From Thioalkalivibrio sp. HK1 (GTDB lineage Bacteria > Pseudomonadota > Gammaproteobacteria > HK1), in contig JFBG01000084.1 in the NCBI GenBank assembly GCA_000583135.1, forward strand, positions 1 through 32,638: 32,638 nt of DNA, written 5' to 3'. Positions 17,077 to 29,579 of this stretch are shown here, piece after piece. The notes beneath the pieces were generated by a model. That model saw only the letters and a list, made by a program, of their open reading frames with translations. It searched no databases and had not been told where the DNA came from. Made by a program: the position numbers and the translations under genes. Position 1 is the first letter of the stretch; each line of letters starts with the position of its first letter.

Positions 17077-17170
17077 TTCGATATTCTCGATTCTTTCGAT
17101 TCCTTCGATCTTTTTCGAGCCATTCGAGCTTTTCGATCATCACACATCCTTCGATCCTCAATCATTCGAT
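17077..17170 (+). other. pyrimidine-rich TTCGA-repeat leader of dnaJ
   Basis: Nine TTCGA/CTCGA words occur in about 95 nt, many followed by T or TC. There is no purine-rich ribosome binding site before ATG 17179. No sigma32 promoter could be placed between the dnaK terminator and here. An imperfect direct repeat GGCGGCCGGC lies upstream at 16973 and 16987. Confidence 0.5.
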
Positions 17171-17178
17171 ACCGAGCC

Positions 17179-19171
<1,993 letters not shown>

Positions 19172-19442
19172 CATTCTGCCGGCTCTTGGCTCGATCGTTT
19201 TCCCCGGTCATCCTAACCGGCTATCCTAATATGCCGGGCTGGGTAAGACAAGAATCAATCTAAGGAAAAAGACAAGGATATCAGGCGGATGAACCTATCT
19301 TGCCCGCCCGATGCAATTGACGAGAATGAATGATGAGGATGAAGAATTCGAGCCTCGGGTCTTCGATGAGAAGTTCCACCGTGGTATTCCCGCTCGGCGC
19401 GATCCCCGCCGCCGAAATCCGATCATGAAATTGGGAGCGATC

Positions 19443-19919
19443 ATGAACCGGAACCCGCTGACGAAAAAAGGCGCCGATGGCCTTCGCGAAGAGCTTCAAA
19501 GGCTGAAAAGCGAAGATCGCCCGAAGATCATCGCCGCGATCGCGGAGGCCCGAGCCCACGGCGACCTCAAAGAGAACGCCGAATACCATGCGGCGAAGGA
19601 GCAGCAGGGCTTCATCGAGACTCGTATCTCCGATATCGAGCAGTGTCTCGGTGCCGCCCAGGTCATCGATCCGGCGACCCTCGATGCCGAGGGGCGGGTG
19701 GTCTTCGGCGCCACGGTCTCGCTTGCCCGGATCGATAACGATGAAACGGTGCGCTATCAGGTCGTCGGCGATCTCGAGGCGAATATCGGCGCCGGGCTGG
19801 TCTCGGTCAGTTCACCCCTCGCTCGCGCACTGATCGGCAAGGAAGAGGGGGATAGCGTCTCGGTGGACGCCCCGGGCGGAAAGATCGAGTACGAGATCAT
19901 TTCGGTGGAATATCTTTGA
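19443..19919 (+). CDS. greA: GreA, transcript cleavage factor
   Basis: This 158-residue protein is the same length as E. coli GreA. It has an N-terminal coiled coil with the catalytic tip [18 protein letters not shown] (acidic D/E pair) and a C-terminal FKBP-like domain with [14 protein letters not shown] and the family ending VEYL. It binds the RNA polymerase secondary channel and induces cleavage of backtracked RNA. GGGAG (19433-19437), 5 nt before ATG 19443, sets the start; the frame is open further upstream but family length supports this ATG. A terminator-like hairpin follows. Confidence 0.95.
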   Translation: MNRNPLTKKGADGLREELQRLKSEDRPKIIAAIAEARAHGDLKENAEYHAAKEQQGFIETRISDIEQCLGAAQVIDPATLDAEGRVVFGATVSLARIDNDETVRYQVVGDLEANIGAGLVSVSSPLARALIGKEEGDSVSVDAPGGKIEYEIISVEYL

Positions 19920-19930
19920 GTCGAGGGATT

Positions 19931-19953
19931 CCCGATCCTTCGGGTCTTTTTTC
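19931..19953 (+). terminator. rho-independent terminator of greA
   Basis: A short 5-bp stem (CCCGA/TCGGG, 4-nt loop) is followed by TCTTTTTTC, 11 nt after the greA stop. Confidence 0.6.
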
Positions 19954-20402
19954 TCTCGGCACTTCTTTCCTTCTTGTGCCGCCGAATGATAGGACGGCTG
20001 TTCGTCTTTTGATATTTGATATTGTCCGAAGGGCAGCACTGCGGTTTGCTGCCCGTTATCCCTTGTGCGAGCTGCGCTGCGATCGATGATTCGTCTATCG
20101 CAAGGAATCGGAGCGAGCCTCTTGCATGGATGAGGTTCGATTTGGCTTCGAGCAGGCGTAGCCTATCGTGTACCTGAAAAAAATTTCAAGCGGCCTAGAA
20201 GCAGATGTTTCGGAAAAATCATGCTTCGAGGCATCCGGGGATACCGGAATATCGAAGAAGTGAAAGTCGCTATTGAGTAGTTCAAAAAATTCTTGAAAGC
20301 CTTGATGTGTTCGATCGCCTGTGAATTCACCCAATGCATTCATCCAAATAGCATCCGAATCGTAATTTGTCTATCTCGTCAATCATGAAAAAGGGCACAA
20401 TA
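19954..20402. other. intergenic region at the usual yhbY position
   Basis: There is no yhbY-like RNA-binding protein. An 8-bp hairpin (GGGCAGCA / TGCTGCCC, 20031-20054) lacks a T-run. A minus-strand frame (20343 down to 20095) reads protein-like at its start (MNALGEFTGDRTHQGFQEFF) but has no good ribosome binding site; it could be a small gene or a remnant. Confidence 0.4.
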
Positions 20403-20621
20403 ATGAGCGAAATGAGCGAAAAGTATGAGTATGAAGTTAAGGTCGAAGAATTCTACAAGTACATCGGTCACCAACCGGACGCTCGGTCAATCGGGGGGTA
20501 CAAGACAAAAAAGGAAGCTATCAGAGCGGGGTTGGAGTTTCAGATGAATCATCAAAACTATGGATTCAGAGTTGTTTATAACGGACAAGCGGTGGTTTGC
20601 CAACCGGCTCCTTCGAGTTGA
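20403..20621 (+). CDS. small hypothetical protein
   Basis: This 72-residue protein begins MSEMSEKYEYEVKVEEFYKY. It has an acidic N-terminus and a mixed alpha/beta-looking body with GGYKTKKEAIRAGLEFQMNH. There are no membrane segments and no known motif. AAGGG at 20390-20394, 8 nt before ATG 20403, supports the start; ATG 20412 is an alternative. It lies between greA and rlmE, where yhbY is usual, but does not resemble YhbY. I do not recognise it. Confidence 0.55.
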   Translation: MSEMSEKYEYEVKVEEFYKYIGHQPDARSIGGYKTKKEAIRAGLEFQMNHQNYGFRVVYNGQAVVCQPAPSS

Positions 20622-20752
20622 AGAAAATGCGTTGCCGATTGGACGGAGGGTATCTGTGGGCGAGAGCGTTCGCATCGCCGCTGTCGGCGGCCCTTCTTCA
20701 CATCGCCTTCACGGGCTCCGATCAATCATGCACATCGAGGGAGCGAAATCCG

Positions 20753-21421
20753 GTGGGGAAAAAGGGCGGATCGTGGCATCGGCAGCGCGGGCGGGATGTT
20801 TTCTTTCATGAGGCGAAGCGCTTGGGGTTGCGCTCTCGGGCGGCCTTCAAGCTCGAAGCGATGGCGGCGAAGGCTCGGCTTTTTCGTTCGGGGCAAACAG
20901 TGGTCGATCTCGGCGCCGCTCCCGGCGGCTGGTCCGAAGTTGCCCGCCGCGCCATCGGGCCGAAGGGCCGGGTCGTGGCGATCGATCGGTTGGAGATGGA
21001 GCCGATCGCCGGAGTCCAATTCATCCACGGGGATTTTCTTTCGCCGGAGGTCCATCGTCGGTTGCAAGAGGTGATCGGTGATCGCTCGGCAGACCTTGTA
21101 TTATCGGACATGGCCCCCAATCTATCGGGAGTGAAGGCGAACGATCAGTCTCGATGGCGGGATTTGGCGGATGGGGCGGCGGAGTTCGCGCTCGGAGCGT
21201 TGAAGCCCGAGGGCGCGTTCTTGATCAAACTCCTGCAAGGCGAGGAGGCGCAGGACTATTTGCGGATGCTGCGTCGGGCCTTCGTTCGAGTCTCGATCCA
21301 AAAACCGCCGGCTTCCCGGGATCGTTCGAGTGAATTCTATGCCTTGGCCCGCGGTATCGATTCGGCGGCGGGATCGTTCTTGCGTGACGACGAGCGAAAC
21401 GATTCGCCATCTGGAGATTGA
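20753..21421 (+). CDS. rlmE: RlmE, 23S rRNA 2'-O-methyltransferase (U2552)
   Basis: This 222-residue enzyme is the FtsJ/RrmJ SAM-dependent methyltransferase that methylates U2552 of 23S rRNA late in 50S assembly. The SAM loop is VDLGAAPGGWS (51-61). The catalytic residues Lys33, Asp119, Lys159 and Glu194 align with E. coli K38, D124, K164 and E199, each shifted by exactly five. The start is taken as GTG 20753 with AGGGAG at 20738-20743; the frame is open for 52 codons upstream but those residues are not family-like. A tail of about 20 residues extends past the usual end. In E. coli the gene is heat-shock induced with ftsH; here a 304-nt gap separates the two. Confidence 0.92.
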   Translation: MGKKGGSWHRQRGRDVFFHEAKRLGLRSRAAFKLEAMAAKARLFRSGQTVVDLGAAPGGWSEVARRAIGPKGRVVAIDRLEMEPIAGVQFIHGDFLSPEVHRRLQEVIGDRSADLVLSDMAPNLSGVKANDQSRWRDLADGAAEFALGALKPEGAFLIKLLQGEEAQDYLRMLRRAFVRVSIQKPPASRDRSSEFYALARGIDSAAGSFLRDDERNDSPSGD

Positions 21422-21725
21422 GATGCCGGCCGGGAATGCCCGTTTGGAATTCACCGATTCGAAGAATCTTCGATACCGTCGGATCGGTGCCGTCGATCGA
21501 AGCTGGATAGAATCGGTAAGGAGTTCGGATAAAAATCGGACAAAAACCCGACAAAAGTGATAGCATCAAAAGATGTCTCGCCCTACAATGATCGAATCTC
21601 GATCGAAAGATCGCTTGCGATCGCCCTCTTTCGGTGTGAAACTTCGGCGTGAAACGACACCCTAAGAGCATCCCCACCGGCAACGGAACCTCTCACTGCA
21701 TCTTGCATACCGGCACTTGAATACC
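21422..21725. other. rlmE-ftsH intergenic region
   Basis: No gene is seen. A TACAAT box at 21584-21589 has a poor -35. A direct repeat with TGAAAC (about 21636 and 21650) could be part of a weak heat-shock promoter, but no CCCCAT-type box follows at the right distance. Confidence 0.35.
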
Positions 21726-23696
<1,971 letters not shown>

Positions 23697-24266
23697 GCGC
23701 TGAGCGCGGCTCTGCCTGATCCGTTGACCGTCATCGAGCAGGGATTGTCGGCGGGCCGATGGGTCGCGTTCCTTCGGCGCGCATCGGTGGTGGTATCGGG
23801 ATCAGGATCGGATATCGTGCCCCGAATCGTCATGATACAAGGGCGGGGGTGAGTGGAGGTTTTGGGGATTCTTGCTGGATCGAGTCTGCGAATCGATGAA
23901 AAAGCGAAGACTTTCTCTTTAGAATTTTCGTTCGTTCGCTGCTCGTCGGTCTTTTCTCGATGCTCGGATCGAAGGGTATTTCAAGGGTTTTCGAGGGGCG
24001 TTGAAGACCGGTTCGCTCGAATCGAGCATCGAAAATTCGCTCGGATAATTCCAAAAGATGTTTTGCGCCTCGGTGCTTTGTCCCGCAGCGAGGTATTGAA
24101 TAGTGTCGTGTTGAATCGGGCTGTGTCGATCGAGTAGTGTCGATAAGAAAAACGAAAAGATCGAAAAGGGCTCATCTGCAATTCGGATGAGGCATCTCTC
24201 ATCTGGTACCGATGAGACTTCCTTTTCGACCATTGCCATTTACGCTGACCAGAGGAGGGTTAAAGG
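23697..24266. other. ftsH-folP gap, left part
   Basis: No supported gene lies here. ftsH and folP are usually adjacent. The sequence is rich in TCGA and CGAT words and has only short frames without ribosome binding sites. There is no clear terminator after ftsH. Confidence 0.4.
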
Positions 24267-24479
24267 GTGATCTGGCTGGTGAAGCGGGGTATATCCGTTG
24301 ATTGGCTATACGTGAAAGGATCGAAAAACCCCGAAATTTTGAGACAGAAGGCCAAGTCGCTGATCGCGACCGGCCAAGTGACCGAGGCCGAACTCCGGTT
24401 CAGGGATGACAGGACGGGGGCCTTGTATTCCATCGATTCCAACCCCTATCACGCAGGTCACCAAGGTCCTCGCAGATAA
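24267..24479 (+). CDS. possible small hypothetical protein
   Basis: This 70-residue frame starts at GTG 24267, with a near-ideal AGGAGGG at 24252-24258, 8 nt upstream. The protein begins MIWLVKRGISVDWLYVKGSK and contains RQKAKSLIATGQVTEAELRF. It has no known motif, membrane helix or neighbour relation. The ribosome binding site is the main evidence; it could be a small gene or the surviving 5' end of a decayed one. Confidence 0.4.
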   Translation: MIWLVKRGISVDWLYVKGSKNPEILRQKAKSLIATGQVTEAELRFRDDRTGALYSIDSNPYHAGHQGPRR

Positions 24480-25123
24480 GTTTTTTCCCTTCGGCCATTC
24501 GGCGAAGGATTTTGGGAGGGCGTTGGCAAGATCTCGGCAAGCATCGCTTTCCGGCTGTATTGTCGGAAAGCGTATGCGTATGAGTGTGATGCCCTTGCTT
24601 GGATACATTGGAAGCATCGGGGTATTCGGCAAGATCGGATCATCGACGAGAGCCGGGGCGATGCACGGTCTTCCGTTTGTGACCGATGCGCCGTGAAAGC
24701 CGGCCGATGACTCGATTGTTCTTGATCCGCTTTTCTCATCGGTGCCGGCGGGACCCGAATGCTTGAAGGCCTACGCCGATAGCGTAATCGCCTGCGGGGT
24801 GCGCAGTAGCATCGTTGTCATTGCTTGATCATCACCGCTGATCGGCCGTATTCGGATCGATGCTCTTTGCTTCTTTGGGCGCAACTGCTCACACACTCTT
24901 TATTGCGAATATCCTCTTGTTAGGTGATCGATCCATCGTTGGATTTTGCTTTCCTGAGTTTTTTACACTGCCTGCCCATATCATCATCTGCGGTCTTTCT
25001 CGAAAGACGAGGATGCGCTGATCGACAGGTGATCGATCCTCGTTCGGCTTTTCGATACGAAGACCAAGAAGCCCGTTTCCTCCATTTGATGCCAAGACGC
25101 AGCCGACGAGATCGACGAAATCG
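24480..25123. other. ftsH-folP gap, right part, possible gene remnant
   Basis: A plus-strand frame (24406-24696, then TGA, then open again 24697-24828 in the same frame) reads protein-like at its end (DSIVLDPLFSSVPAGPECLK). This suggests a gene broken by a stop. The family cannot be recognised. No RNA gene or repeat is seen. Confidence 0.3.
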
Positions 25124-26074
25124 ATGATATCCCCCAGACCTCTCGATGCGCTTTGGAAGGATCCTCGTCCGCCGTTGGTGATGGGGATCCTCAATCTCAC
25201 CCCCGATTCCTTTTCCGATGGCGGCCGATTCGAAAAGCCCGGGATCGCGCTGCGCCATGCGCTGGCGATGATCGAGGCGGGAGCGGAGATCATCGATGTG
25301 GGCGGGGAGTCGACCCGTCCCGGCGCATCGAAGGTCGGGGTCGATGAGGAGATGGATCGCGTCTTGCCGCTGATCGAGGCATTGGTATCCGAAAGCGACA
25401 TCCCGATTTCCATCGATACCGGCAAGCCCGAAGTGATGCGGGCGGCGGTTGCCGCCGGGGCTTCGATGATCAACGATGTCAGAGCGCTATGCGCCTCGGG
25501 GGCGGTGGATGCTGCGGCGGATCTCGGGGTGCCGGTTTGTTTGATGCATCTCCAAGGCGAGCCTGGCACGATGCAAGATGCGCCGCATTATGATGATGTG
25601 GTCGAGGAAGTGCAGGCATTCTTGCTCGAGCGGGCGAGGGTTTGCGAGGATCGAGGGATAGCGAAGGATCGCATCGTCATCGATCCCGGTTTCGGCTTCG
25701 GCAAAACCCTGGATCACAATCTGGCATTGCTCGGCGCTTTGGAAGGGCTGGCCGGTATCGGATATCCGGTGCTCGTGGGGATGTCCAGAAAGTCGATGGT
25801 CAAAGGGATGTTCGAGCGGGTGCGGGATATGGGGGTATCGGCAAGAACGAATCCCGTGGGAAGATCCGGCTCGAGAGCGAGCGCCGCCGATGAAAAGGGG
25901 CTTTCGATCCCCTTTGCGGATCGCCGCATGGTCGGGAGCGTGGCGCTGGCCCTGATCGCAGCGCAGCGCAAAGCCGCGGCGGTGCGGGTGCATGATGTGG
26001 CCGAAACCTGCGCTGCCATCGATATTCTCGCTTGTATCGAACGCTTCGAGTCCGAGGGATCGAAAGCCCCTTGA
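25124..26074 (+). CDS. folP: FolP, dihydropteroate synthase
   Basis: This 316-residue TIM-barrel enzyme joins p-aminobenzoate to hydroxymethyl-dihydropterin pyrophosphate in folate synthesis and is the sulfonamide target. Motifs are GILNLTPDSFSDGG (21-34), DVGGESTRPG (58-67), SIDTGKPEV (96-104), DPGFGFGKT (187-195), GMSRKS (219-224) and RVHDV (288-292). An insert of about 30 residues (236-268, Ser/Arg/Ala-rich) follows the GMSRKS loop and makes it longer than the E. coli enzyme (282). ATG 25124 is used; its ribosome binding site is weak. glmM follows after 79 nt. Confidence 0.94.
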   Translation: MISPRPLDALWKDPRPPLVMGILNLTPDSFSDGGRFEKPGIALRHALAMIEAGAEIIDVGGESTRPGASKVGVDEEMDRVLPLIEALVSESDIPISIDTGKPEVMRAAVAAGASMINDVRALCASGAVDAAADLGVPVCLMHLQGEPGTMQDAPHYDDVVEEVQAFLLERARVCEDRGIAKDRIVIDPGFGFGKTLDHNLALLGALEGLAGIGYPVLVGMSRKSMVKGMFERVRDMGVSARTNPVGRSGSRASAADEKGLSIPFADRRMVGSVALALIAAQRKAAAVRVHDVAETCAAIDILACIERFESEGSKAP

Positions 26075-26137
26075 CTCGCCGAATAGACTCGCCGAATAGA
26101 CTCGCCGGATAAACTTGCTGCATGAACTCGCCGGATA
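26073..26137. repeat. 13-bp tandem repeats between folP and glmM
   Basis: GACTCGCCGAATA-type units occur at 26073, 26086 and 26099. A degenerate unit at 26112 and another good one at 26125 keep the same 13-bp register. The array starts at the folP stop and ends 16 nt before glmM. Confidence 0.85.
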
Positions 26138-26153
26138 AAGAAACGAGGATAGG

Positions 26154-27527
26154 GTGAGCAAAAAAGCCAAACGCTATTTCGGTACCGACGGGATTCGGGG
26201 CGAGGTCGGCAAGCATCCGATCACCGCGGATTTCGTTTTGAAGATCGGCTGGGCTTTGGGAGTGGCGCTGGCCAAGGCCGAGCGCGCCCGAGGCGGCTCC
26301 GACGATGGTCGAGGGAGCATCCTCATCGGGAAGGACACCCGCATTTCCGGCTATATGTTCGAATCGGTGCTCGAATCCGGGCTTGCAGCTTCGGGAAAGG
26401 ATGTGATGTTGCTCGGGCCGATGCCGACTCCGGCCGTGGCGTGGATGACGCGTTCCTTGCGCGCTCGCGCCGGGGTGGTGATCAGCGCTTCCCACAATCT
26501 CCATTCGGATAACGGCATCAAATTTTTCGATGCCGACGGGATCAAGTTATCCGACGATATGGAATATGCGATCGAGGCCGAGGTCGAGGCCGAGATGCAA
26601 ACCGTATCGAGCGAGGCTCTGGGCAAGGCGACTCGGGTGGACGATGCCGCCGGTCGCTATATCGAGTTTTGCAAGAGCACGGTTCCCGTCGGCCTTCGCC
26701 TGCATGGCCTGCGGATCGTCGTCGACTGCGCTCATGGTGCCACCTACCATATCGCCCCGAAGGTCTTTTCCGAGCTCGGGGCGGAAGTGATTCCGATCGG
26801 TTGCTCCCCCAATGGCCTCAATATCAACGCTGGCTGTGGGGTGCTCGATCCCGGTGCCTTGCGCGAAACGGTGCGCCGTACCCGCGCCGATATCGGTATC
26901 GCCTTCGATGGGGACGGGGATCGAGTGGCGATGGTCGATAGCCGCGGCGAGGTGCTCGACGGGGATCGGATCCTTTTCGTCTTGGTCGAAGATCGCATCG
27001 CCCGGGGAGAGCGTATCGAATCCGTGGTCGGTACCGTGATGAGTGGCTTGGGGCTCGAAGAATCCTTACGCGCCCGAGGGATCGGATTCGATCGGGTGCA
27101 GGTCGGGGATCGCCATGTGATGGAGCGGATGCGGGCCAGTGGCAGCGTCCTCGGAGGGGAGCCCTCCGGTCACATCATCTGCCTCGATCAGGCGTGTACG
27201 GGGGATGGCATCGTCGCCGCGCTGCAAGTGCTGCGGGCCTTGGTCGATTCCGGATCGAGTCTCGTCGAAGCCGGGAAGGGCATGAATCACTATCCGCAAG
27301 CCATCCGCAATATCCGCACCAGAAGCCCCTTCGATCCCGAGTCCGATGACAATCTGCAAGAGGCCATCGCCGCCGCCCGCACTCGTTTGGGAGACGAGGG
27401 AAGGGCGCTGGTGCGGGCCTCGGGGACCGAGCCGGTGGTGCGGGTGATGGTCGAAGGCAAGGATCGCGCCAAGACCGAGGAGATCGCCGAGCGCTTGGCA
27501 TCGATGATCGATACCGAGGGCGGCTGA
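26154..27527 (+). CDS. glmM: GlmM, phosphoglucosamine mutase
   Basis: This 457-residue enzyme converts glucosamine-6-phosphate to glucosamine-1-phosphate for peptidoglycan and LPS precursors. It has the N-terminal RYFGTDGIRG (7-16), the phosphoserine loop ISASHN (Ser113, followed by Leu instead of the common Pro), the metal loop DGDGDRV, the sugar loop GEPSGHII and the phosphate-binding RASGTEPVVRVMVEG. It starts at GTG 26154 with GAGGA about 4 nt upstream. It lies downstream of folP in the usual order. No terminator is obvious after it. Confidence 0.95.
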   Translation: MSKKAKRYFGTDGIRGEVGKHPITADFVLKIGWALGVALAKAERARGGSDDGRGSILIGKDTRISGYMFESVLESGLAASGKDVMLLGPMPTPAVAWMTRSLRARAGVVISASHNLHSDNGIKFFDADGIKLSDDMEYAIEAEVEAEMQTVSSEALGKATRVDDAAGRYIEFCKSTVPVGLRLHGLRIVVDCAHGATYHIAPKVFSELGAEVIPIGCSPNGLNINAGCGVLDPGALRETVRRTRADIGIAFDGDGDRVAMVDSRGEVLDGDRILFVLVEDRIARGERIESVVGTVMSGLGLEESLRARGIGFDRVQVGDRHVMERMRASGSVLGGEPSGHIICLDQACTGDGIVAALQVLRALVDSGSSLVEAGKGMNHYPQAIRNIRTRSPFDPESDDNLQEAIAAARTRLGDEGRALVRASGTEPVVRVMVEGKDRAKTEEIAERLASMIDTEGG

Positions 27528-27680
27528 GCGGGCAGATAACCCTTGCTTGCAAAGGGGAGCGGGTGATCGCCCGAGAAAAGCCTTCTTTGAAAGCCCCTCT
27601 AGGAAGATATCCCTCGCTTGATCGAAAAATCGCGTGCCGCCGCGGCCCTGTCGATCATCTAAAAAAGAGCCACTGAGGGC

Positions 27681-27710
27681 TTGAACGAACGAGGTATCAT
27701 CGTTTATAAT
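27681..27710 (+). promoter_or_regulatory. sigma70 promoter upstream of tpiA
   Basis: TTGAAC (27681-27686), an 18-nt spacer and TATAAT (27705-27710) form a good sigma70 promoter. The transcript would have a leader of about 220 nt before tpiA. Confidence 0.75.
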
Positions 27711-27935
27711 ATGAAGTTTTGGCGAGGCCGCCCGTGTGCGCCACGCAACGGTAGAAATCCCGTTGCTTTCACGCATGGCGGCGGTCCTTGAACCGACAGC
27801 CTTCGACGGGACGAAGCCTCGCATCGCCATGGTCGATCCGAGAAGAATCGTTTCGGCAAGAATCGTTTCGGGAAAGCACGCATCGGCATCGATGCGATTG
27901 AATTTCATCGAATATCGGATATCAACGGAAATCTC
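27711..27935 (+). other. long leader of tpiA with 15-bp tandem repeat
   Basis: An exact-but-one 15-bp tandem (AAGAATCGTTTCGGC at 27843-27857 and 27858-27872) lies in this untranslated leader. No known riboswitch is recognised. The 150 nt between the glmM stop and the promoter hold no gene. Confidence 0.5.
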
Positions 27936-28733
27936 ATGCGTCGCCCATTCGTGATCGGCAACTGGAAGATGAATGGCACCATCGAGAGTTCCCGGGAGTT
28001 GGCCGTTGCGGCCGACAAAGAGGCTCGGTCTCTATCGGAGATCGATATCGGGATTTGCCCTCCCTTCGTGCGGATTGCGCAAGCGGCGCAAGTCGTTGCC
28101 GGCGGGCCGTTGCAGCTCGGAGCCCAAGACTGCGCCAAGCAAAGCGATGGTGCGTTCACCGGAGAGGTATCGGCGAAGATGCTCGAAGCGCATGGATGCC
28201 GGTTGACGCTGGTGGGGCATTCCGAGCGTCGCACCCTTTTCGGCGAAACCGATGCCGATGTCGCGCAAAAAGCGCAGCGGGCGCTCGAAGCGGGGTTGAT
28301 GCCGATGATCTGCGTCGGCGAGAGCCTCGACGAGCGCAATGCCGGTCGCACCGAAGAAAGAGTGGGCAGCCAACTCGATGCGGTTTTGGATCGTCTGCAG
28401 GCGGAGCAAACAGCCGATCTTTCGAGGATCACCGTCGCTTACGAGCCGGTTTGGGCCATCGGAACCGGATTGAGTGCCACCCCGGAGCAAGCCGGAGAGG
28501 TGCATGCCTTTTTACGCAGGCGAATCGAAAGCCGAGATCCGAAAGCCGCCTTGCGGATTCGGATTTTATACGGTGGCAGTGTCGGTCAGGACAATGCCCG
28601 AGCACTCTTCTCGGAAAGCGAGATCGATGGTGCCTTGGTAGGGGGCGCCTCTCTCGATGCCGAGAAGTTCGCGAAAATCTGCCAAGCGGCGAGCCGAAGT
28701 ATCCATCGGTCGGAAAGCGACAGGAGCGGTTGA
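27936..28733 (+). CDS. tpiA: TpiA, triosephosphate isomerase
   Basis: This 265-residue glycolytic enzyme interconverts dihydroxyacetone phosphate and glyceraldehyde-3-phosphate. The catalytic residues are Asn9 and Lys11 (GNWKMNG), His95 (VGHSERR) and Glu170 (AYEPVWAIGTG). The phosphate loop ILYGGSVGQDNA is present. ATG 27936 has a modest GGAAA site. It ends 6 nt before secG, so the two are co-transcribed. Confidence 0.96.
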   Translation: MRRPFVIGNWKMNGTIESSRELAVAADKEARSLSEIDIGICPPFVRIAQAAQVVAGGPLQLGAQDCAKQSDGAFTGEVSAKMLEAHGCRLTLVGHSERRTLFGETDADVAQKAQRALEAGLMPMICVGESLDERNAGRTEERVGSQLDAVLDRLQAEQTADLSRITVAYEPVWAIGTGLSATPEQAGEVHAFLRRRIESRDPKAALRIRILYGGSVGQDNARALFSESEIDGALVGGASLDAEKFAKICQAASRSIHRSESDRSG

Positions 28734-28739
28734 GCGCAA

Positions 28740-29312
28740 ATGCAACAATTCTTCTTGATCATCCAGATCCTCATCGGCATTGCCTTGGTGACCCTCGTGC
28801 TCTTGCAACAGGGGCGAGGAGCGGATGCGGGAGCATCCTTCGGCGGTGGCTCTTCCGGCTCCCTTTTCGGATCGCGCGGACCGGCATCCTTCCTATCCCG
28901 GATGACGGGAATGCTGGCCGCACTTTTTTTCGCCAACAGCCTCGCTTTGGCGTATATTTCGACGACATCGCACGAAAGAAGCAGCGTGATCTCTCGGGTT
29001 GAGGCTCCGGCCTCCCTAGATAGCGTCGAGGTGGATGCCGCCGGAGTGCCGATTCCTCCCGAGGGCGATACGCAAGAGGCGAGCGGCGAGGCCGCCGGCG
29101 ATGACAACAGCAATGTCATCCTCATCACCCCCGAGATGCTCAGCGGCGATGGCGATGGCAATATCAAGCTCGAGATCGATCCCGAGTCGGCGACCCAAGG
29201 AGGAGGGGGCAATATCGTGCTTGATGTCGCACCATCGGATGGATCGGAATCGGAAGGCTCCGACGACTCCGGTAATTCGGATAGCGGCGACTCATCGGAG
29301 TCCACCCGCTGA
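28740..29312 (+). CDS. secG: SecG, preprotein translocase subunit
   Basis: This 190-residue protein has the SecG core of two transmembrane helices (about 4-21 and 56-76) around the conserved LLQQGRGADAGASFGGGSS loop. It stimulates the SecYEG channel. It is longer than E. coli SecG (110) because of an acidic Ser/Gly/Asp-rich C-terminal tail of about 110 residues, probably disordered. Together with tpiA upstream and tRNA-Leu downstream it forms the conserved tpiA-secG-tRNA block. Confidence 0.93.
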   Translation: MQQFFLIIQILIGIALVTLVLLQQGRGADAGASFGGGSSGSLFGSRGPASFLSRMTGMLAALFFANSLALAYISTTSHERSSVISRVEAPASLDSVEVDAAGVPIPPEGDTQEASGEAAGDDNSNVILITPEMLSGDGDGNIKLEIDPESATQGGGGNIVLDVAPSDGSESEGSDDSGNSDSGDSSESTR

Positions 29313-29364
29313 TCGATGCGATAGCCCTTCGATCGAATTTCAAGTCAAAACGGGAACGCTCATT

Positions 29365-29450
29365 GCCGAAGTGGTGGAATTGGTAGACACGCTATCTTGA
29401 GGGGGTAGTGCCTTCGTGGCGTGCCGGTTCGAGTCCGGCCTTCGGCACCA
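29365..29450 (+). tRNA. tRNA-Leu (anticodon GAG)
   Basis: This is an 86-nt class II tRNA with encoded CCA (29448-29450). The acceptor stem GCCGAAG pairs with CTTCGGC (29440-29446). It has the D-loop TGGTAGACAC, the anticodon loop CTTGAGG with GAG, a long variable arm and the T-loop GGTTCGAGTCC. Its position after secG matches leuU of E. coli. Confidence 0.97.
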
Positions 29451-29579
29451 ACATCATCGTTCATTGCCAGACATCGATGAGCCATGAAATTCCATCTGAC
29501 GCCAAACAATTGAATCTATTCTAAAAGGCTTTGTTTTATAAGCCATCGTGATATTTTTCATGAAAATGGATCAATCCCC

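Noticed and set aside
19311..19442. N-terminal extension of GreA
   Set aside because: The frame is open, but GGGAG before ATG 19443 and the exact family length of 158 residues support the shorter protein.
23853..24137. 94-codon frame after ftsH
   Set aside because: No ribosome binding site, and a composition dominated by the local TCGA-rich word bias.
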